Below, piece after piece: positions 43,514-52,971 of a stretch of 64,000 nucleotides of DNA. The DNA is from Phycisphaerae bacterium. Its GTDB lineage: Bacteria > Planctomycetota > Phycisphaerae > JAJVII01. How positions within the stretch are numbered: the first letter of the stretch is position 1; every line of letters begins with the position of its first letter. The translations under genes were made by a program, and so were the position numbers. The notes under the pieces are model-generated. The model was not told where the DNA came from. It searched no databases and worked only from the letters and a program-made list of their open reading frames with translations. The stretch covers positions 1-64,000 of the forward strand of contig JAJVII010000008.1 in NCBI GenBank assembly GCA_022072085.1, given 5' to 3'.

Positions 43514-45076
43514 CTACTTCTTGAGCGGCAACAGGACAAACCGCGACCCGCCGTCCTTGGAAATCACCAGCAGCCGCACCGTGCCGCGATCCTTCGCGCC
43601 CGACAGGGCCTGGGCGAACGCGTCGGCGTCGGCAACCGCCTTGCCCTGCACCTGCGTGATCACGTCGCCGGGCGTCAGGCCCTCGCGCGATGCCTCGCTG
43701 TCGGGATCGACCGCAGTAACCAGTACGCCCTTTCGGCCCTCCAGGCCCAGCTTCTTGGCGTCGGCCTCGGTGAGCGTCTTGACCCCGATGCCCAGCAGGG
43801 CCTGGCTGTCGCCGCCGGCGGCCGGCGGGGCCGGCAGGCCCGGACGCATCTCATCGTCGGGCAGTTCGCCGAGCTTGACCTCGACCGTGATCTGCTTGCC
43901 GTCGCGATAGACGCCCAGTTTGACCGACTGCCCCGGCGCCACCGCGGCGATCAACTGCCGCAGTTCGTTCGGACCTGCCACCTTCCTGCCGTCCACCTCG
44001 TTGATGATGTCGCCGACCTGGAGCCTGTCCTTGCTCGGCGAATCGCCGCGGACCTGCGAGACCAGGGCGCCCCGCGTGGAGTCGTAGTTGAAGCTGTCGG
44101 CCAGCTTGCGGGTGAGCGGCTGGATCAGCACGCCCAGGTAGCCGCGATGGATCGTCTCGCCCTTCTCCAGCCTGGGCAGCAGGGCCTTGATCATGTTGAT
44201 CGGAATCGAGAAGCCGATCCCCTGGTTGCCGCCGCTTCGGCTGGCGATCGCGGTGTTGATGCCGATCACCTGGCCCGAGATGTTCACCAGCGGCCCGCCG
44301 CTGTTGCCCGGGTTAATCGACGCGTCGGTCTGGATGAAGTCCTCGTAGTCGGCGATGCCCACGTTGGCCCGGCCCTTGGCCGACACGATGCCCACGGTGA
44401 CCGATCGGCTGAGCCCAAAGGGGCTGCCGATGGCCATGACCCAGTCGCCGACCTCCATCTGGTCGCTGTCGCCCAGCTCGGCCGGCACGAGGTCCTTGGC
44501 GTCCTCGATCTTGATGACGGCCACGTCGGTGCGCGGGTCGGCGCCGATCACCTTGGCCTGGACCGACTCGCCGTCCTGGCCGGCCAGCGTGACCGAGACG
44601 CGCTCGGCGCCGGCGACGACGTGGTTGTTGGTCAGGACGTAGCCGTCCTTGGTGATGATCACGCCGCTGCCGGTCGCAACGCTCCGCTGGGTGCGCGGGC
44701 GGTTCTCGAAGAACTTCTTCATGTCGTCGGGATTGTCGAAGAACTTCTCGAAGGGCGCCAGGTCCGGCATCTGGGCCGTGTGCTCGGAAGTGATCTGGAC
44801 GACCGACGGCTCGAGCTTGCTGGCGACGGCGTGGAAGACCTCCGAGATGGCCTCGGCCGTCTTGACCTGCGAACTCATCGCGCTCAGGCGGGCCGTGGCG
44901 GCATCGTACTGCGCCTTCTGTTTGGCCAACTCCGCGGCGTAGGCCTTGTTGAACCGGACCTGCTGATTGTCATCCGCAACCGCCAGCCCGCCGGGCAGCT
45001 TGGCCATCAGCACCACGCCGCCGACCAGAACGACCATGGCCGCCACCACGGCGACCGTCTTGATTGACCTGTTCAT
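43514..45076 (-). CDS. DegP/HtrA-family serine protease
   Basis: 520 residues from ATG 45076, with GAGAGGAG upstream; an earlier ATG at 45139 adds only spacer. An N-terminal membrane anchor (7-26) leads to a coiled segment, then the trypsin-like domain with His152 (TNNHVVAG), Asp184 (RTDVAVIKI) and Ser259 (INPGNSGGPL). Two PDZ domains follow (about 305-395 and 410-500). It degrades or refolds misfolded envelope proteins. It has the DegP arrangement, but without a cleavable signal it resembles DegS/HtrA of Gram-positives in being membrane-bound. The three stress genes are on one strand but with gaps, so co-transcription is possible, not shown. Confidence 0.92.
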   Translation of the reverse strand: MNRSIKTVAVVAAMVVLVGGVVLMAKLPGGLAVADDNQQVRFNKAYAAELAKQKAQYDAATARLSAMSSQVKTAEAISEVFHAVASKLEPSVVQITSEHTAQMPDLAPFEKFFDNPDDMKKFFENRPRTQRSVATGSGVIITKDGYVLTNNHVVAGAERVSVTLAGQDGESVQAKVIGADPRTDVAVIKIEDAKDLVPAELGDSDQMEVGDWVMAIGSPFGLSRSVTVGIVSAKGRANVGIADYEDFIQTDASINPGNSGGPLVNISGQVIGINTAIASRSGGNQGIGFSIPINMIKALLPRLEKGETIHRGYLGVLIQPLTRKLADSFNYDSTRGALVSQVRGDSPSKDRLQVGDIINEVDGRKVAGPNELRQLIAAVAPGQSVKLGVYRDGKQITVEVKLGELPDDEMRPGLPAPPAAGGDSQALLGIGVKTLTEADAKKLGLEGRKGVLVTAVDPDSEASREGLTPGDVITQVQGKAVADADAFAQALSGAKDRGTVRLLVISKDGGSRFVLLPLKK

Positions 45077-45265
45077 CTGCACAAACTCCTCTCTGACAGT
45101 TTCAGTTGTGTCCCGGATCGAATTCCACCCGGGTAGCATGCTTGGTAAGAGGCACTACCTGGAGTCTCTACGAGATTCTATACCCAAGGTTCATCGGCAG
45201 GCCTCAACAAAACCTGCGCCGGCCACATCTCGCAACTGACAGTCCTCGCTGAAGCAATGAGAAAA

Positions 45266-45288
45266 GCCCGCACCGTGACGGTGCGGGC
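45266..45288 (-). terminator. Strong intrinsic terminator
   Basis: Arms GCCCGCACCG (45266-45275) and CGGTGCGGGC (45279-45288) with a three-base loop, followed on the minus strand by TTTTCTC. There is no annotated minus-strand gene close upstream, which hints at an RNA gene. Confidence 0.75.
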
Positions 45289-45645
45289 TGTGGCAGGCAA
45301 AGGCAGGAAGCCCCTGGCGCCCCGACGCGCCCGAAGCTCCTGCCCACGGCACCCGTGAGGGCACCATAGTCACGAAGCCACCCACTCGCCCGGGCCCCCA
45401 GCCCGGCGGCGGACGCTTCCGCTCAGCCAATGATCGATAGGCCATCCAGCGCACGGCCACGATCCCGGCGTCCCGACAGGCATCTGGACGCCTTAACCCC
45501 AGTTAAGAGCAAAACGCGTACCACATCCGATCCTGGCAGCAGGTGAAGAGCTTGGCCGAAATTCTAAGTGATTCTCCCCCAACGGGTTGATCCTCCTGGT
45601 CCTCGCTGCAAGCCCGTATTCGCAAGGCATGCAAAGGTTGTGTTA

Positions 45646-45665
45646 TTGCGACAATTGTGTTGCAA
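45646..45665. promoter_or_regulatory. Operator-like palindrome, first copy
   Basis: TTGCGACAATTGTGTTGCAA: a palindromic ACAATTGT core flanked by TTGCR/YGCAA-type half sites. LacI-type regulators bind sites of this size, and the adjacent gene encodes a GntR/LacI-type regulator. Confidence 0.45.
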
Positions 45666-45740
45666 CGGACAACGCATATCTATTCAAAGCGTTCCCCTTG
45701 CACACCTTGCAGACTCTGGAATATGTTGATTTTATGCAAC

Positions 45741-45751
45741 GCGACAATTGT
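45741..45751. promoter_or_regulatory. Operator-like palindrome, second copy
   Basis: GCGACAATTGT repeats the core of the first site 93 bases away (45648-45658) and is preceded by TGCAAC. The distance is close to nine helical turns, compatible with looping. Confidence 0.4.
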
Positions 45752-45765
45752 CCCAGATGGGGACA

Positions 45766-46857
45766 TCAGCCCGGGCTGGAAACAGACATGGCAGGATTCT
45801 CGATCGCGGCCGCCAACTTGATCGCAGGCGACACGCTGAACTGATCCAGCCGGATCAGCAGGTCGACGCCTTCGAGGCCGATCCTTTCGGCCGTGCCCGC
45901 ATTGGCCAGTGTCAACCGACTCAGGCTTTGCGGCGTGCCGAACCGGCACCCCAGGGCCATGACCGACAGTTGCTCCGGCACGGCCACGCCGGCCTGACGG
46001 CAGACGCGCACGAACGACTCGGCGGTCGGGATGTTGTGGACGATAATGGCCGTCGGCCGATCGGACGCCTCGCGCCAGCGGCGCACCCAGTCGATCAGCC
46101 TGCTCTCCACTCGGTCCCGCGGCGGCTCGGGCTCGTAGGAAAGGTTCCATCCCTGATCCCCTTCCAGCCCCTCGTGCCGCAGGATGTTCGCCACGACCGA
46201 GCCGAGGAAACGGCCCGGCGTACTGAGGCGCGTGCCGATCGTCGCGATCCGCCGATGCCCCAGCGTCAGCAGGTGCTCGACCGCCAGCCGGGCGGCCTCC
46301 ACGTGGTTGGGCACGACCGCCGGCGCCGCCACCTCGAAGTGCGCGTTGTCCAGCATGACGACCCGGCGACCGGCCGACATCCATCGCTCCAGCAGGACGC
46401 CCGGCGGGTAGGCCAGCATCAGCCAACCGATGTGTTCGCCCGAGAGAAAACCGGCCAGTTCCTCCAGTTGGTCGGTCACTCGATCCGGGTCAACCCACCG
46501 GCTCTGCATTGCCAGTTTGAGCTGGCGGCAGCGATGATCGGCGCCCATGGCCACGTACTGGCAGAACGCCCCGCGCATCGTCGTGTCGTGGACGAGGACC
46601 ACCTGCTGGATTCCCACCCGCCGCGCCGGCCGGTGCTGCACTCGATAGCCGCCGCGTGTCGCGCGGATCCATCCGTCGGCCTCGAGCCGGCCCAGCGCCG
46701 AGCGGACCTCGCGAAGCGATACGCGGCACAGCCGGGCCAGTTCGGCCTGGCTGGGCAGGCGGCGCAGCAGCGGCTCGCGTTCGATCGCCTGTCGGATGCG
46801 TTGGACGACCTGCTCGATGGCAAGCCGCCGCTCGGGTGTGACGCGGCGTGGGCTCAT
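45766..46857 (-). CDS. GntR-type HTH regulator with LacI-type sensor domain
   Basis: 363 residues. The N-terminal winged helix is GntR-like (LPSQAELARLCRVSLREVRSALGRLEADGWIRATRGGYRV, about 34-73). Residues 80-363 are a periplasmic-binding-protein-like sensor (VAAPAVVPNHVEAARLAVEHLLTLGHRRIATIG, PTAIIVHNIPTAESFVRVCRQAGVAVPEQLSVMALG) as in LacI/AraR proteins that sense sugars. Such fusions (AraR type) repress carbohydrate genes. Two palindromes lie just past its stop. Which genes it controls is not shown. Confidence 0.82.
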   Translation of the reverse strand: MSPRRVTPERRLAIEQVVQRIRQAIEREPLLRRLPSQAELARLCRVSLREVRSALGRLEADGWIRATRGGYRVQHRPARRVGIQQVVLVHDTTMRGAFCQYVAMGADHRCRQLKLAMQSRWVDPDRVTDQLEELAGFLSGEHIGWLMLAYPPGVLLERWMSAGRRVVMLDNAHFEVAAPAVVPNHVEAARLAVEHLLTLGHRRIATIGTRLSTPGRFLGSVVANILRHEGLEGDQGWNLSYEPEPPRDRVESRLIDWVRRWREASDRPTAIIVHNIPTAESFVRVCRQAGVAVPEQLSVMALGCRFGTPQSLSRLTLANAGTAERIGLEGVDLLIRLDQFSVSPAIKLAAAIENPAMSVSSPG

Positions 46858-46888
46858 GGTTTCAGGCTACCCCCCGCAGCCGGTTCGA

Positions 46889-49800
46889 TCAATTGCCCGC
46901 CGGCACGGGCGTCGGCGGCAGTTCCCGGGCCTCGCCCCGGTGTTCGGCGCTCTCGCGGACGGTCAGCGAGTAGGCCACCGGCAGCACGACCAGCGTCAGC
47001 AGCGTCGCGAACGCCAGGCCGAACATGATCGCCGTCGTCAGCGGCCGCCAGAAGTCTCCGCCGCCGGAGAAGTCCAGCGTCAGCGGCAGCAGTCCGACGA
47101 TGGTGGTCAGCGTGGTCAGGAAGATCGGCCGCAGGCGAAGTTGCCCGGCCCGCACGATGGCCTCGTACTTGCTCATGCCGGCTGCGCGGAGCTGGTTGAT
47201 GAAGGTCACCAGAACAATCGCATCGTTGACAACGATGCCGGCCAGCGCGACCACGCCGATCATCGTCGCGATCGAGAAGTTGTAGCCTGTGATGACCAGC
47301 CCGATGATGACCCCGATGAAGCTGAGCGGGATGGCCATCATCACGATAAACGGCTGGCGGAAGCTGTCGAACTGGATGACCAGGATCACGCCGATGGCGA
47401 TGACGCCGAATATCCAGGCGGTGGACAGTTCCTTCACCGAGCGGTCGCGTTCCTCATTCTCGCCGCCGAACTCGATGTTGAAGCCCTGCTGCTGGAGGGC
47501 GGCAGGTCCCAGGCCCGCCCGGTCCAGCTCGTGCAGGAAGTTGGCCTGCACATGGTCGGCGATGTAACCGTCGGCGGTGTCCGTTCGCAGGCTGACGATG
47601 CGGTTGCCCCCGCGGTGGTTGATCGCGTAGGGCGCCAGCACGTCGTCGCGGATGTCGGCGACCTCGCCCAGGTCGCGGACCGCGGCGCGCACGCGGCCGT
47701 CGGACCCAGCCGAGCGGCCGAGGATGGGCAGGTCCGCCAGCGACTGGCGGCTGCGGAACCGCGGCAGGTTCTGAAGCCGGATGTCGATGCTCTCGTCGCC
47801 GCCGAAGTTGGCTTCGGCGATCTTCACGCCGTTGAGCGCGTAGGACTCGTAACTGCCGATCTGCCCGTCGCTGACACCGCTCATCGACGCGAGCTGCCGG
47901 CGCGGCGCGACGCTGATCTTCCGCTGCTGGAGCCAGTCGCTGGTCACGTCCTTGCTGCCCGGCGTTGCCCGGAGGATGCGTTCCAGCCGCTCGCTCATTA
48001 GGCCCAGGTCGTCGACGCGGCCCTGCCCGGTCTCCGAGACGCGGACGACCAGAGCCGACCCGGCCGGCGGGCCCTCCTGGGCGATGTCCACCCGCACGTC
48101 CTTGAGCTCGGGCAGCCGCGGCATGCGTCGGCGGATGTCGTCGATGATCTCGTCCATCGAGCGGCTGCGTTTGCCGGGCATCACAAGCTCGACGCTGATC
48201 GTGCCGTATTGCGGACCGCTCTTGGCTGCGCCGAACTGGGCCGCCAGCACGCCCGGGTCGCCGACGGTGATCACCGGCGGGCTCTCCAGTTCGCCGCGTT
48301 TCTGATTCTCGTCCAGCACCGGCAGCAGCTTCCTGCCGACCTCCAGCGTCTGCCCGACGGTCCTGCCGGGCGGCAGCTCGTAGTTGATGCGGAACTGGGC
48401 CAGGTCGCTCTTGGGGAAGAACTCGAAGCCGATCAGCCCCAGCCCGATTGCCGAAATCGCCACCGTGACGGCCACGCCGGTGAGGATCAGGATCACGCCG
48501 CGGTGGTGCAGCGCCCAGGTGATCAGCCCGCGGTACGGGCGCGACAGCCGCGTCGCGTCGGCGCTGCGGCGAACGTCGTCGAGGCTGGAAGACTCGGCCT
48601 GCCCCTCGTCGCCGCCGGGCGGGGCGTCGCCAACGGCGCTGGTCAGGCGGCCGACGCCGCGTTTCATCACGAACCGCGCCACCGCCGGCAGCAGGAAGTG
48701 GTCCACCAGCATCGACGCGGTCAGGGCCATGGACACGACGATGGGCATGAACTTGAGGAACTCGCCCATCACGCCGCTGACCAGCAGCATCGGGGCGAAC
48801 GCCGCAATGGTGGTCAGGTCGGCCGAGATGACGGCCGTGCCCACCTCGCGGATGCCGACCTTGGCGGCTGAGCGGCGGTCCATGCCCGACTCGATGTGGC
48901 GGAAGATGTTCTCGCCGACGATCAGCGCCCCGTCCACCACCATGCCGACGATCAGGATCAGCGAGAAGAGGACCATGTTGTTGATGGCCGCCTCGTCGTT
49001 GATCGTCAACTTGATGAACAGCATGATCCCGAAGGTGAACAGGATCGAAAAGGGGATCGCGAACGCGATGACCAGCGCGTTGCGCAGCCCCATGAAGATC
49101 CAGAGCGCCACCAGAACCAGCGCCACGCCGAACAGGGCGCTGCTTGAAAGCTGGCGGACCATGATGCGGATCTCCCGCCCCGTGTCGCCGGCGACGTTCA
49201 GCGTCGCCCGGTCGGCCAGCCGCACGTTTTCCCGGTCGATCAGCGCGTGGATGTCCCGGATCACCTCCAGCGTGTTGATGTCGGACTTGGGGCGGACGTT
49301 GAGCACGACGGCCTCGCCGCCATTGCACCAGGAAAGCGAGCGCACGTCCTTGAACCCGTCAACGACGGTGGCCACGTCGCGCACCAGCACGTTGCCGCCA
49401 GGCCGGGCCTCCACAACGACGCCCTCGATTTCCGCGGGCGTGGCGAACTTGCCGCGATACTGCACGTCGGCCGCCTGGGCGTCGCCGTGCGTGCGCCCAG
49501 CCGGCAGATTCAGGTTGGCCGACTGCACCGCCGCCGCGATCTGGTCGTAGTCCACGCCGCGCTGGACCATCAGGTGCGGGTTGACCAGCACCTGGACTTC
49601 GCGCTCGCGCCCGCCGAACAGGTCGGCAGCCGCGACGCCCGGCTGGGCGGTCAGCTCGTCGCGCAGGTCCTCGGCGATCTGCCGCAGCTCGCGCGGATCC
49701 TTGTTGCCGCTGACGATGATCTGGATGATCGGCCAGTCGGTGAAGCTGATGTCGGTCACCGTGATGTCCTGGGCGACCGTTCCGGGCAACTCGGGCTTGT

Positions 49801-50143
49801 GGCGGTTGATGAGTTCCTGGACGTCGTCCTTGGCGCGGTCGATGTCGGCCTTGTCGGTGAACTCGAACTGAAGGACGGCCGCCCCGCTCATGGCCATCGC
49901 CTCGTAGCTCTTGAGGTGGTCGAGGTTCTCGGCGTCTTTCTCCAGCTTCTCGACGATGTCGACCTCGTTGTCCTCCGGCGAGGAGCCGAGGTTGGGAGCA
50001 GCCACCAGGATCAGCGGCAGCGTCACGCGCGGCGTGCGTTCCAGCGGCAGACGGGCCAGCGCCAGCCCGCCGACCAGGCAGATCGCAATGGCCGCCACCA
50101 GCACCAGCCGCGGACGGTCGATGGCTTTTTCGCTGATCTTCAT
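46889..50143 (-). CDS. RND-family efflux pump, inner membrane transporter
   Basis: 1084 residues, twelve predicted helices in two halves with large periplasmic loops after helices 1 and 7. The helix 4 motif is GMVVDGALIVGENIFRHIE; it keeps one Asp (VVDG) where AcrB-type pumps have two, which is closer to the metal/CusA and other divergent groups. Helix 10 has GVVALAGIVVNDAIVLV. It exports drugs, metals or lipids with proton drive. The adaptor gene lies immediately upstream (six bases), and no outer membrane channel gene is here. The substrate is not known. Confidence 0.88.
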   Translation of the reverse strand: MKISEKAIDRPRLVLVAAIAICLVGGLALARLPLERTPRVTLPLILVAAPNLGSSPEDNEVDIVEKLEKDAENLDHLKSYEAMAMSGAAVLQFEFTDKADIDRAKDDVQELINRHKPELPGTVAQDITVTDISFTDWPIIQIIVSGNKDPRELRQIAEDLRDELTAQPGVAAADLFGGREREVQVLVNPHLMVQRGVDYDQIAAAVQSANLNLPAGRTHGDAQAADVQYRGKFATPAEIEGVVVEARPGGNVLVRDVATVVDGFKDVRSLSWCNGGEAVVLNVRPKSDINTLEVIRDIHALIDRENVRLADRATLNVAGDTGREIRIMVRQLSSSALFGVALVLVALWIFMGLRNALVIAFAIPFSILFTFGIMLFIKLTINDEAAINNMVLFSLILIVGMVVDGALIVGENIFRHIESGMDRRSAAKVGIREVGTAVISADLTTIAAFAPMLLVSGVMGEFLKFMPIVVSMALTASMLVDHFLLPAVARFVMKRGVGRLTSAVGDAPPGGDEGQAESSSLDDVRRSADATRLSRPYRGLITWALHHRGVILILTGVAVTVAISAIGLGLIGFEFFPKSDLAQFRINYELPPGRTVGQTLEVGRKLLPVLDENQKRGELESPPVITVGDPGVLAAQFGAAKSGPQYGTISVELVMPGKRSRSMDEIIDDIRRRMPRLPELKDVRVDIAQEGPPAGSALVVRVSETGQGRVDDLGLMSERLERILRATPGSKDVTSDWLQQRKISVAPRRQLASMSGVSDGQIGSYESYALNGVKIAEANFGGDESIDIRLQNLPRFRSRQSLADLPILGRSAGSDGRVRAAVRDLGEVADIRDDVLAPYAINHRGGNRIVSLRTDTADGYIADHVQANFLHELDRAGLGPAALQQQGFNIEFGGENEERDRSVKELSTAWIFGVIAIGVILVIQFDSFRQPFIVMMAIPLSFIGVIIGLVITGYNFSIATMIGVVALAGIVVNDAIVLVTFINQLRAAGMSKYEAIVRAGQLRLRPIFLTTLTTIVGLLPLTLDFSGGGDFWRPLTTAIMFGLAFATLLTLVVLPVAYSLTVRESAEHRGEARELPPTPVPAGN

Positions 50144-50149
50144 GCCGGG

Positions 50150-51580
50150 TTACTCGACCGTGACCGTTGCGTTGTCCGAGAGGTTGTGCTGGCCCTCGAC
50201 GATGACCGAGGCGCCGGCTGGGCCGGGCCGATCGGGCTGCGTCGTCGCTGCGGGCGCCGAGCCGAGCAGGTAGCAGCCGTCCAGCAGCACCGTCGCGTCC
50301 GGGTCGATGCCCACCCGCCGAACCGTCGGCGGCGTCGTGTCGGCCAGCAGATAGAAGGCCAGCCCCTCCCGGTCGCGCACGGTCGCCGACTGCGGCACGC
50401 GGAAGACCGGCTGGCGGTCCACAACGATGTCGGCCCGCACGATCATGCCCGGCCGAAGCAGCGGGCAGTCCTGCCCGTTGACGCGGACGAAGCGGTTGGC
50501 CACCTCCACCTCGACCATGAACAGGCTGGTGTCGGGGTTCTCGCGCTCGGGCACGCGGAGCACCGTGCCGGGCCAGGTCTGGCTGAGGCCGGCGGAAACT
50601 TCCCCGTCGCCGCCGCCGATCGGCTGACCGCTGCCGACGCCCAGCCCCGCCAGCCTGACGGCGTTGCGCAGCGACTCGATGGTCAGCGTCACCTGCTGGC
50701 CGGCGTGCAGTCGGCCGACGCGGCTGTCAACCACGCCGACCACGGCCTTGACGCGTGAGAGGTCCATCAGCTCGACGGCCGGGACCGCGGGCGAGACGAT
50801 CTCGCCCACCTCCGGGGCCACGTCGGTGACGAAGCCGTCGATCGGGGCCTTCAGTTCCGTCTTGCCCAGGCGGATGGCCGCCAGGTCCGCCGCCGCGAAC
50901 GCCGCCTTCACCTGTTCCCAGCGAGCGTCGAAGCCCTGCCGCGCGCCGCGGAGCACGGCCTTGGCCCGGCTGACTTCGGACTGGGCACGGTTCATCTCGG
51001 TCTTGCTGGCGCGGCTCTTGGACGGGTCGGGATCGTATAGCCCGGCGATGCGGTCATGTTCGTCCTGGGCAAACTGAAGACCGGCGTCGGCCTCCTGGAT
51101 CGCCGGGTCGGCGGCGGCCGCCGGCTCGTAATACTGCCGCAGCGTCGCGGGGTCCTTGCACAGGGCGTCGGCCTGCGAGCCGGTCAGCCCGACCGCGGCC
51201 AGCGCCTGGGCCAGGCCGCTGCGGGCCCGCTCCAGGTCCTTGGCCTGCTCGCCGCCGTCCAGGGCGATCAGCCGATCGCCCCGGCGGACCTGCTGGCCTT
51301 CCGGCTGGCTGGCGCCTTCGGGCACGCGGATCATCGCGACCGTGCCGGCGTATTCGAAGCTGAGTTCCACCTGCTTCCAGGGTTCGAGCTGGCCGTAGAA
51401 GGTTTCGATGAAGGGGTAGTCCGCCAGGTCGATCTGCTGAACGCGGACAGCCGGGGGGTGCACGTCAGGCGGCTTGGGGCTGGCCGAGTTCTGGCGGGCG
51501 TAGCCAATGGCGAAGACCGCGCCGAACAGCAGCACGATGGCCGCCGTGCCGTAACCCAGTTTCTTGAGAATCACCCGCAT
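50150..51580 (-). CDS. RND efflux periplasmic adaptor (membrane fusion protein)
   Basis: 476 residues. An N-terminal anchor (about 10-28) precedes the HlyD-type barrel-hairpin layout: SFEYAGTVAMIRVPEGASQ (lipoyl half), a coiled-coil hairpin (about 105-235, with AQSEVSRAKAVLRGARQGFDARWEQVKAAF), ELKAPIDGFVTDVAPEVGEIVSPAVPAVELMDLS (second lipoyl half) and the membrane-proximal beta domain. It links the inner pump to an outer channel. Operon with the pump. An operator-like palindrome lies just upstream of the start. Confidence 0.88.
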   Translation of the reverse strand: MRVILKKLGYGTAAIVLLFGAVFAIGYARQNSASPKPPDVHPPAVRVQQIDLADYPFIETFYGQLEPWKQVELSFEYAGTVAMIRVPEGASQPEGQQVRRGDRLIALDGGEQAKDLERARSGLAQALAAVGLTGSQADALCKDPATLRQYYEPAAAADPAIQEADAGLQFAQDEHDRIAGLYDPDPSKSRASKTEMNRAQSEVSRAKAVLRGARQGFDARWEQVKAAFAAADLAAIRLGKTELKAPIDGFVTDVAPEVGEIVSPAVPAVELMDLSRVKAVVGVVDSRVGRLHAGQQVTLTIESLRNAVRLAGLGVGSGQPIGGGDGEVSAGLSQTWPGTVLRVPERENPDTSLFMVEVEVANRFVRVNGQDCPLLRPGMIVRADIVVDRQPVFRVPQSATVRDREGLAFYLLADTTPPTVRRVGIDPDATVLLDGCYLLGSAPAATTQPDRPGPAGASVIVEGQHNLSDNATVTVE

Positions 51581-51593
51581 CCGCTCACATCTC

Positions 51594-51607
51594 TTAACAA
51601 GTGTTAA
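51594..51607. promoter_or_regulatory. Operator-like palindrome upstream of the efflux operon
   Basis: TTAACAAGTGTTAA: perfect six-base arms TTAACA/TGTTAA around AG, 14 bases before the adaptor start. TetR- or MarR-type repressors use such sites. No regulator gene of that type is adjacent. Confidence 0.5.
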
Positions 51608-51680
51608 TAATTGCAGCGTTTATAGCATATTCGGGTCGGCGGATGGACGCAAGGAGAAGTCCGCCGCCAAGGCGACAGAA

Positions 51681-51710
51681 GAAGCCCAGCCAAGGCATTG
51701 GCTGGGCTTC
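51681..51710 (-). terminator. Terminator of the leucine dehydrogenase gene
   Basis: Perfect 13-bp arms (51681-51693 and 51698-51710) with loop GGCA, 55 bases past the dehydrogenase stop. Confidence 0.65.
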
Positions 51711-51765
51711 AAACGTCCAGGGCAATGGGATGCCGCTCGATCTGGGCGTCTCCGGCGCGTCGCGG

Positions 51766-52824
51766 TCAGACGGCCGCGCGGGTGGCGTCGGCGATGCGGT
51801 CCTCGGCCATCTTGTTGGCCGCCTCCAACGTGGTGATGCCGTGCTCGCTCGCGGTGGCGATGATCCGCCGGATCGTGTCGCCGATCCGGTGGGCGCGGGC
51901 CAACGCCTCGTCCTTGGGGATGCCCAGGTATTCGCTGCCGACGTGGATCAGCCCGCCGCTGTTGATGGCGTAGTCGGGGATGTAGAGGACGCCGCGGTCC
52001 TGGAGGGCCCGGGCGTGCCGCTGTTCCTCGACAAGCTGGTTGTTGGCGGCCCCGGCAACGACTCTGCACTTGAGCGCCGGGATCGACTTGTCGCCCAGCA
52101 CCCCGCCCAGCGCCGCCGGGCAGAGGATGTCGCACTGGGTCGTCAGGACTTTCTTCACGTCGGTCGTCGCGGCCCCGGTCGCCTCAACGATCTTCTGGAC
52201 GCGCTTGGCGTCGATGTCGGCGACGACAAGCTTGGCGCCAGCCTCGTGCAGGAGCTTGCAGATGTAGCTGCCGACGTGGCCGCAGCCCTGGACGGCGACG
52301 GTCTTGCCGGCCAGGTTGTCCGACCCGAACGCCGACTCGGCCGCCGCTTTGATGCCCTCGAACACGCCGATGGCGGTGATCGGGCTGGGGTCGCCGTAGC
52401 CGCCCTCGTAAACGCCGCCGGTGACGTGCCGCGTCGCCCGGCGGATCGCATTCATCGCCGCCTCGTCGGTGCCGACGTCCTCGGCCGTCACGTACTTGCC
52501 GCCCAGGCTCTCGATGAACTCGCCGTACTTCTCGAACGTCTCGGCGGTCGGCGGGCTGGCCGCGTCCTTGATCATGACCGCCTTGCCGCCGCCCAGGTCC
52601 ATGCCGGCGACCGAGGCCTTGTAGGTCATCCCGCGGCTGAGCCGCAGGACGTCGTAGAGCGCCGCCTCGGTGGAGTCGTAGGTCCAGCAGCGCGTGCCGC
52701 CCAGGGCCGGCCCCAGGACGGTCGAATGAACGGCGATGATTCCGCGCAGGTGGGTCTCGGGGTCGTTGCAGAACACGACCTGCTCGTGTCCCCAGGTTAC
52801 CATTTCAACGAAGGTGTCAAGCAT
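51766..52824 (-). CDS. Leucine dehydrogenase-type Glu/Leu/Phe/Val dehydrogenase
   Basis: 352 residues, the usual length of the octameric leucine/valine group. MTYKASVAGMDLGGGKAVM holds the two catalytic lysines (Lys69, Lys81), TAEDVGT and the Rossmann segment VAVQGCGHVGSYICKLL follow, then CPAALGGVLGD and AGAANNQL. It deaminates branched-chain amino acids to keto acids with NAD, or runs in reverse. A single gene with its own terminator. The exact amino acid preference cannot be read from sequence. Confidence 0.9.
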   Translation of the reverse strand: MLDTFVEMVTWGHEQVVFCNDPETHLRGIIAVHSTVLGPALGGTRCWTYDSTEAALYDVLRLSRGMTYKASVAGMDLGGGKAVMIKDAASPPTAETFEKYGEFIESLGGKYVTAEDVGTDEAAMNAIRRATRHVTGGVYEGGYGDPSPITAIGVFEGIKAAAESAFGSDNLAGKTVAVQGCGHVGSYICKLLHEAGAKLVVADIDAKRVQKIVEATGAATTDVKKVLTTQCDILCPAALGGVLGDKSIPALKCRVVAGAANNQLVEEQRHARALQDRGVLYIPDYAINSGGLIHVGSEYLGIPKDEALARAHRIGDTIRRIIATASEHGITTLEAANKMAEDRIADATRAAV

Positions 52825-52971
52825 CCGTCACTCCTTGACCAGTTGGCAGTGCCTGCCGCGGGGCGGGCGTGGTGTCTCCCTTCCTCCGGCCCCATCCTCG
52901 GGCCGCCATTATACGACGGAGCGATGGGGCGTCAATGAGATCGAAACGCACGCCACAAGGCAAGCCGCGAA

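Larger units (their letters stand above)
45077..45765. other. 690-bp gap with structured sequence and palindromes
   Basis: No convincing protein gene. It holds a strong terminator (45266-45288), GC-rich hairpins between about 45290 and 45420, a CTTAAC/GTTAAG inverted repeat near 45492-45507, a 20-base near-palindrome at 45646-45665 and a second copy of its core at 45741-45751. Read on the minus strand, a transcript from about 45640 would pass the hairpins and stop at the terminator, so an untranslated RNA of 300-400 bases is possible. The DegP-like promoter region, with TATAGAAT near 45176, is at its left end. Confidence 0.4.

Noticed and set aside
45191-45460. 89-codon minus-strand frame across the strong terminator
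   Set aside because: A terminator inside a coding region is unlikely, and the composition is Gly/Pro/Arg-rich without pattern.
45587-45844. 85-codon plus-strand frame over the palindromes
   Set aside because: It runs into the end of the regulator gene, has no good ribosome site, and its sequence reflects the repeats.
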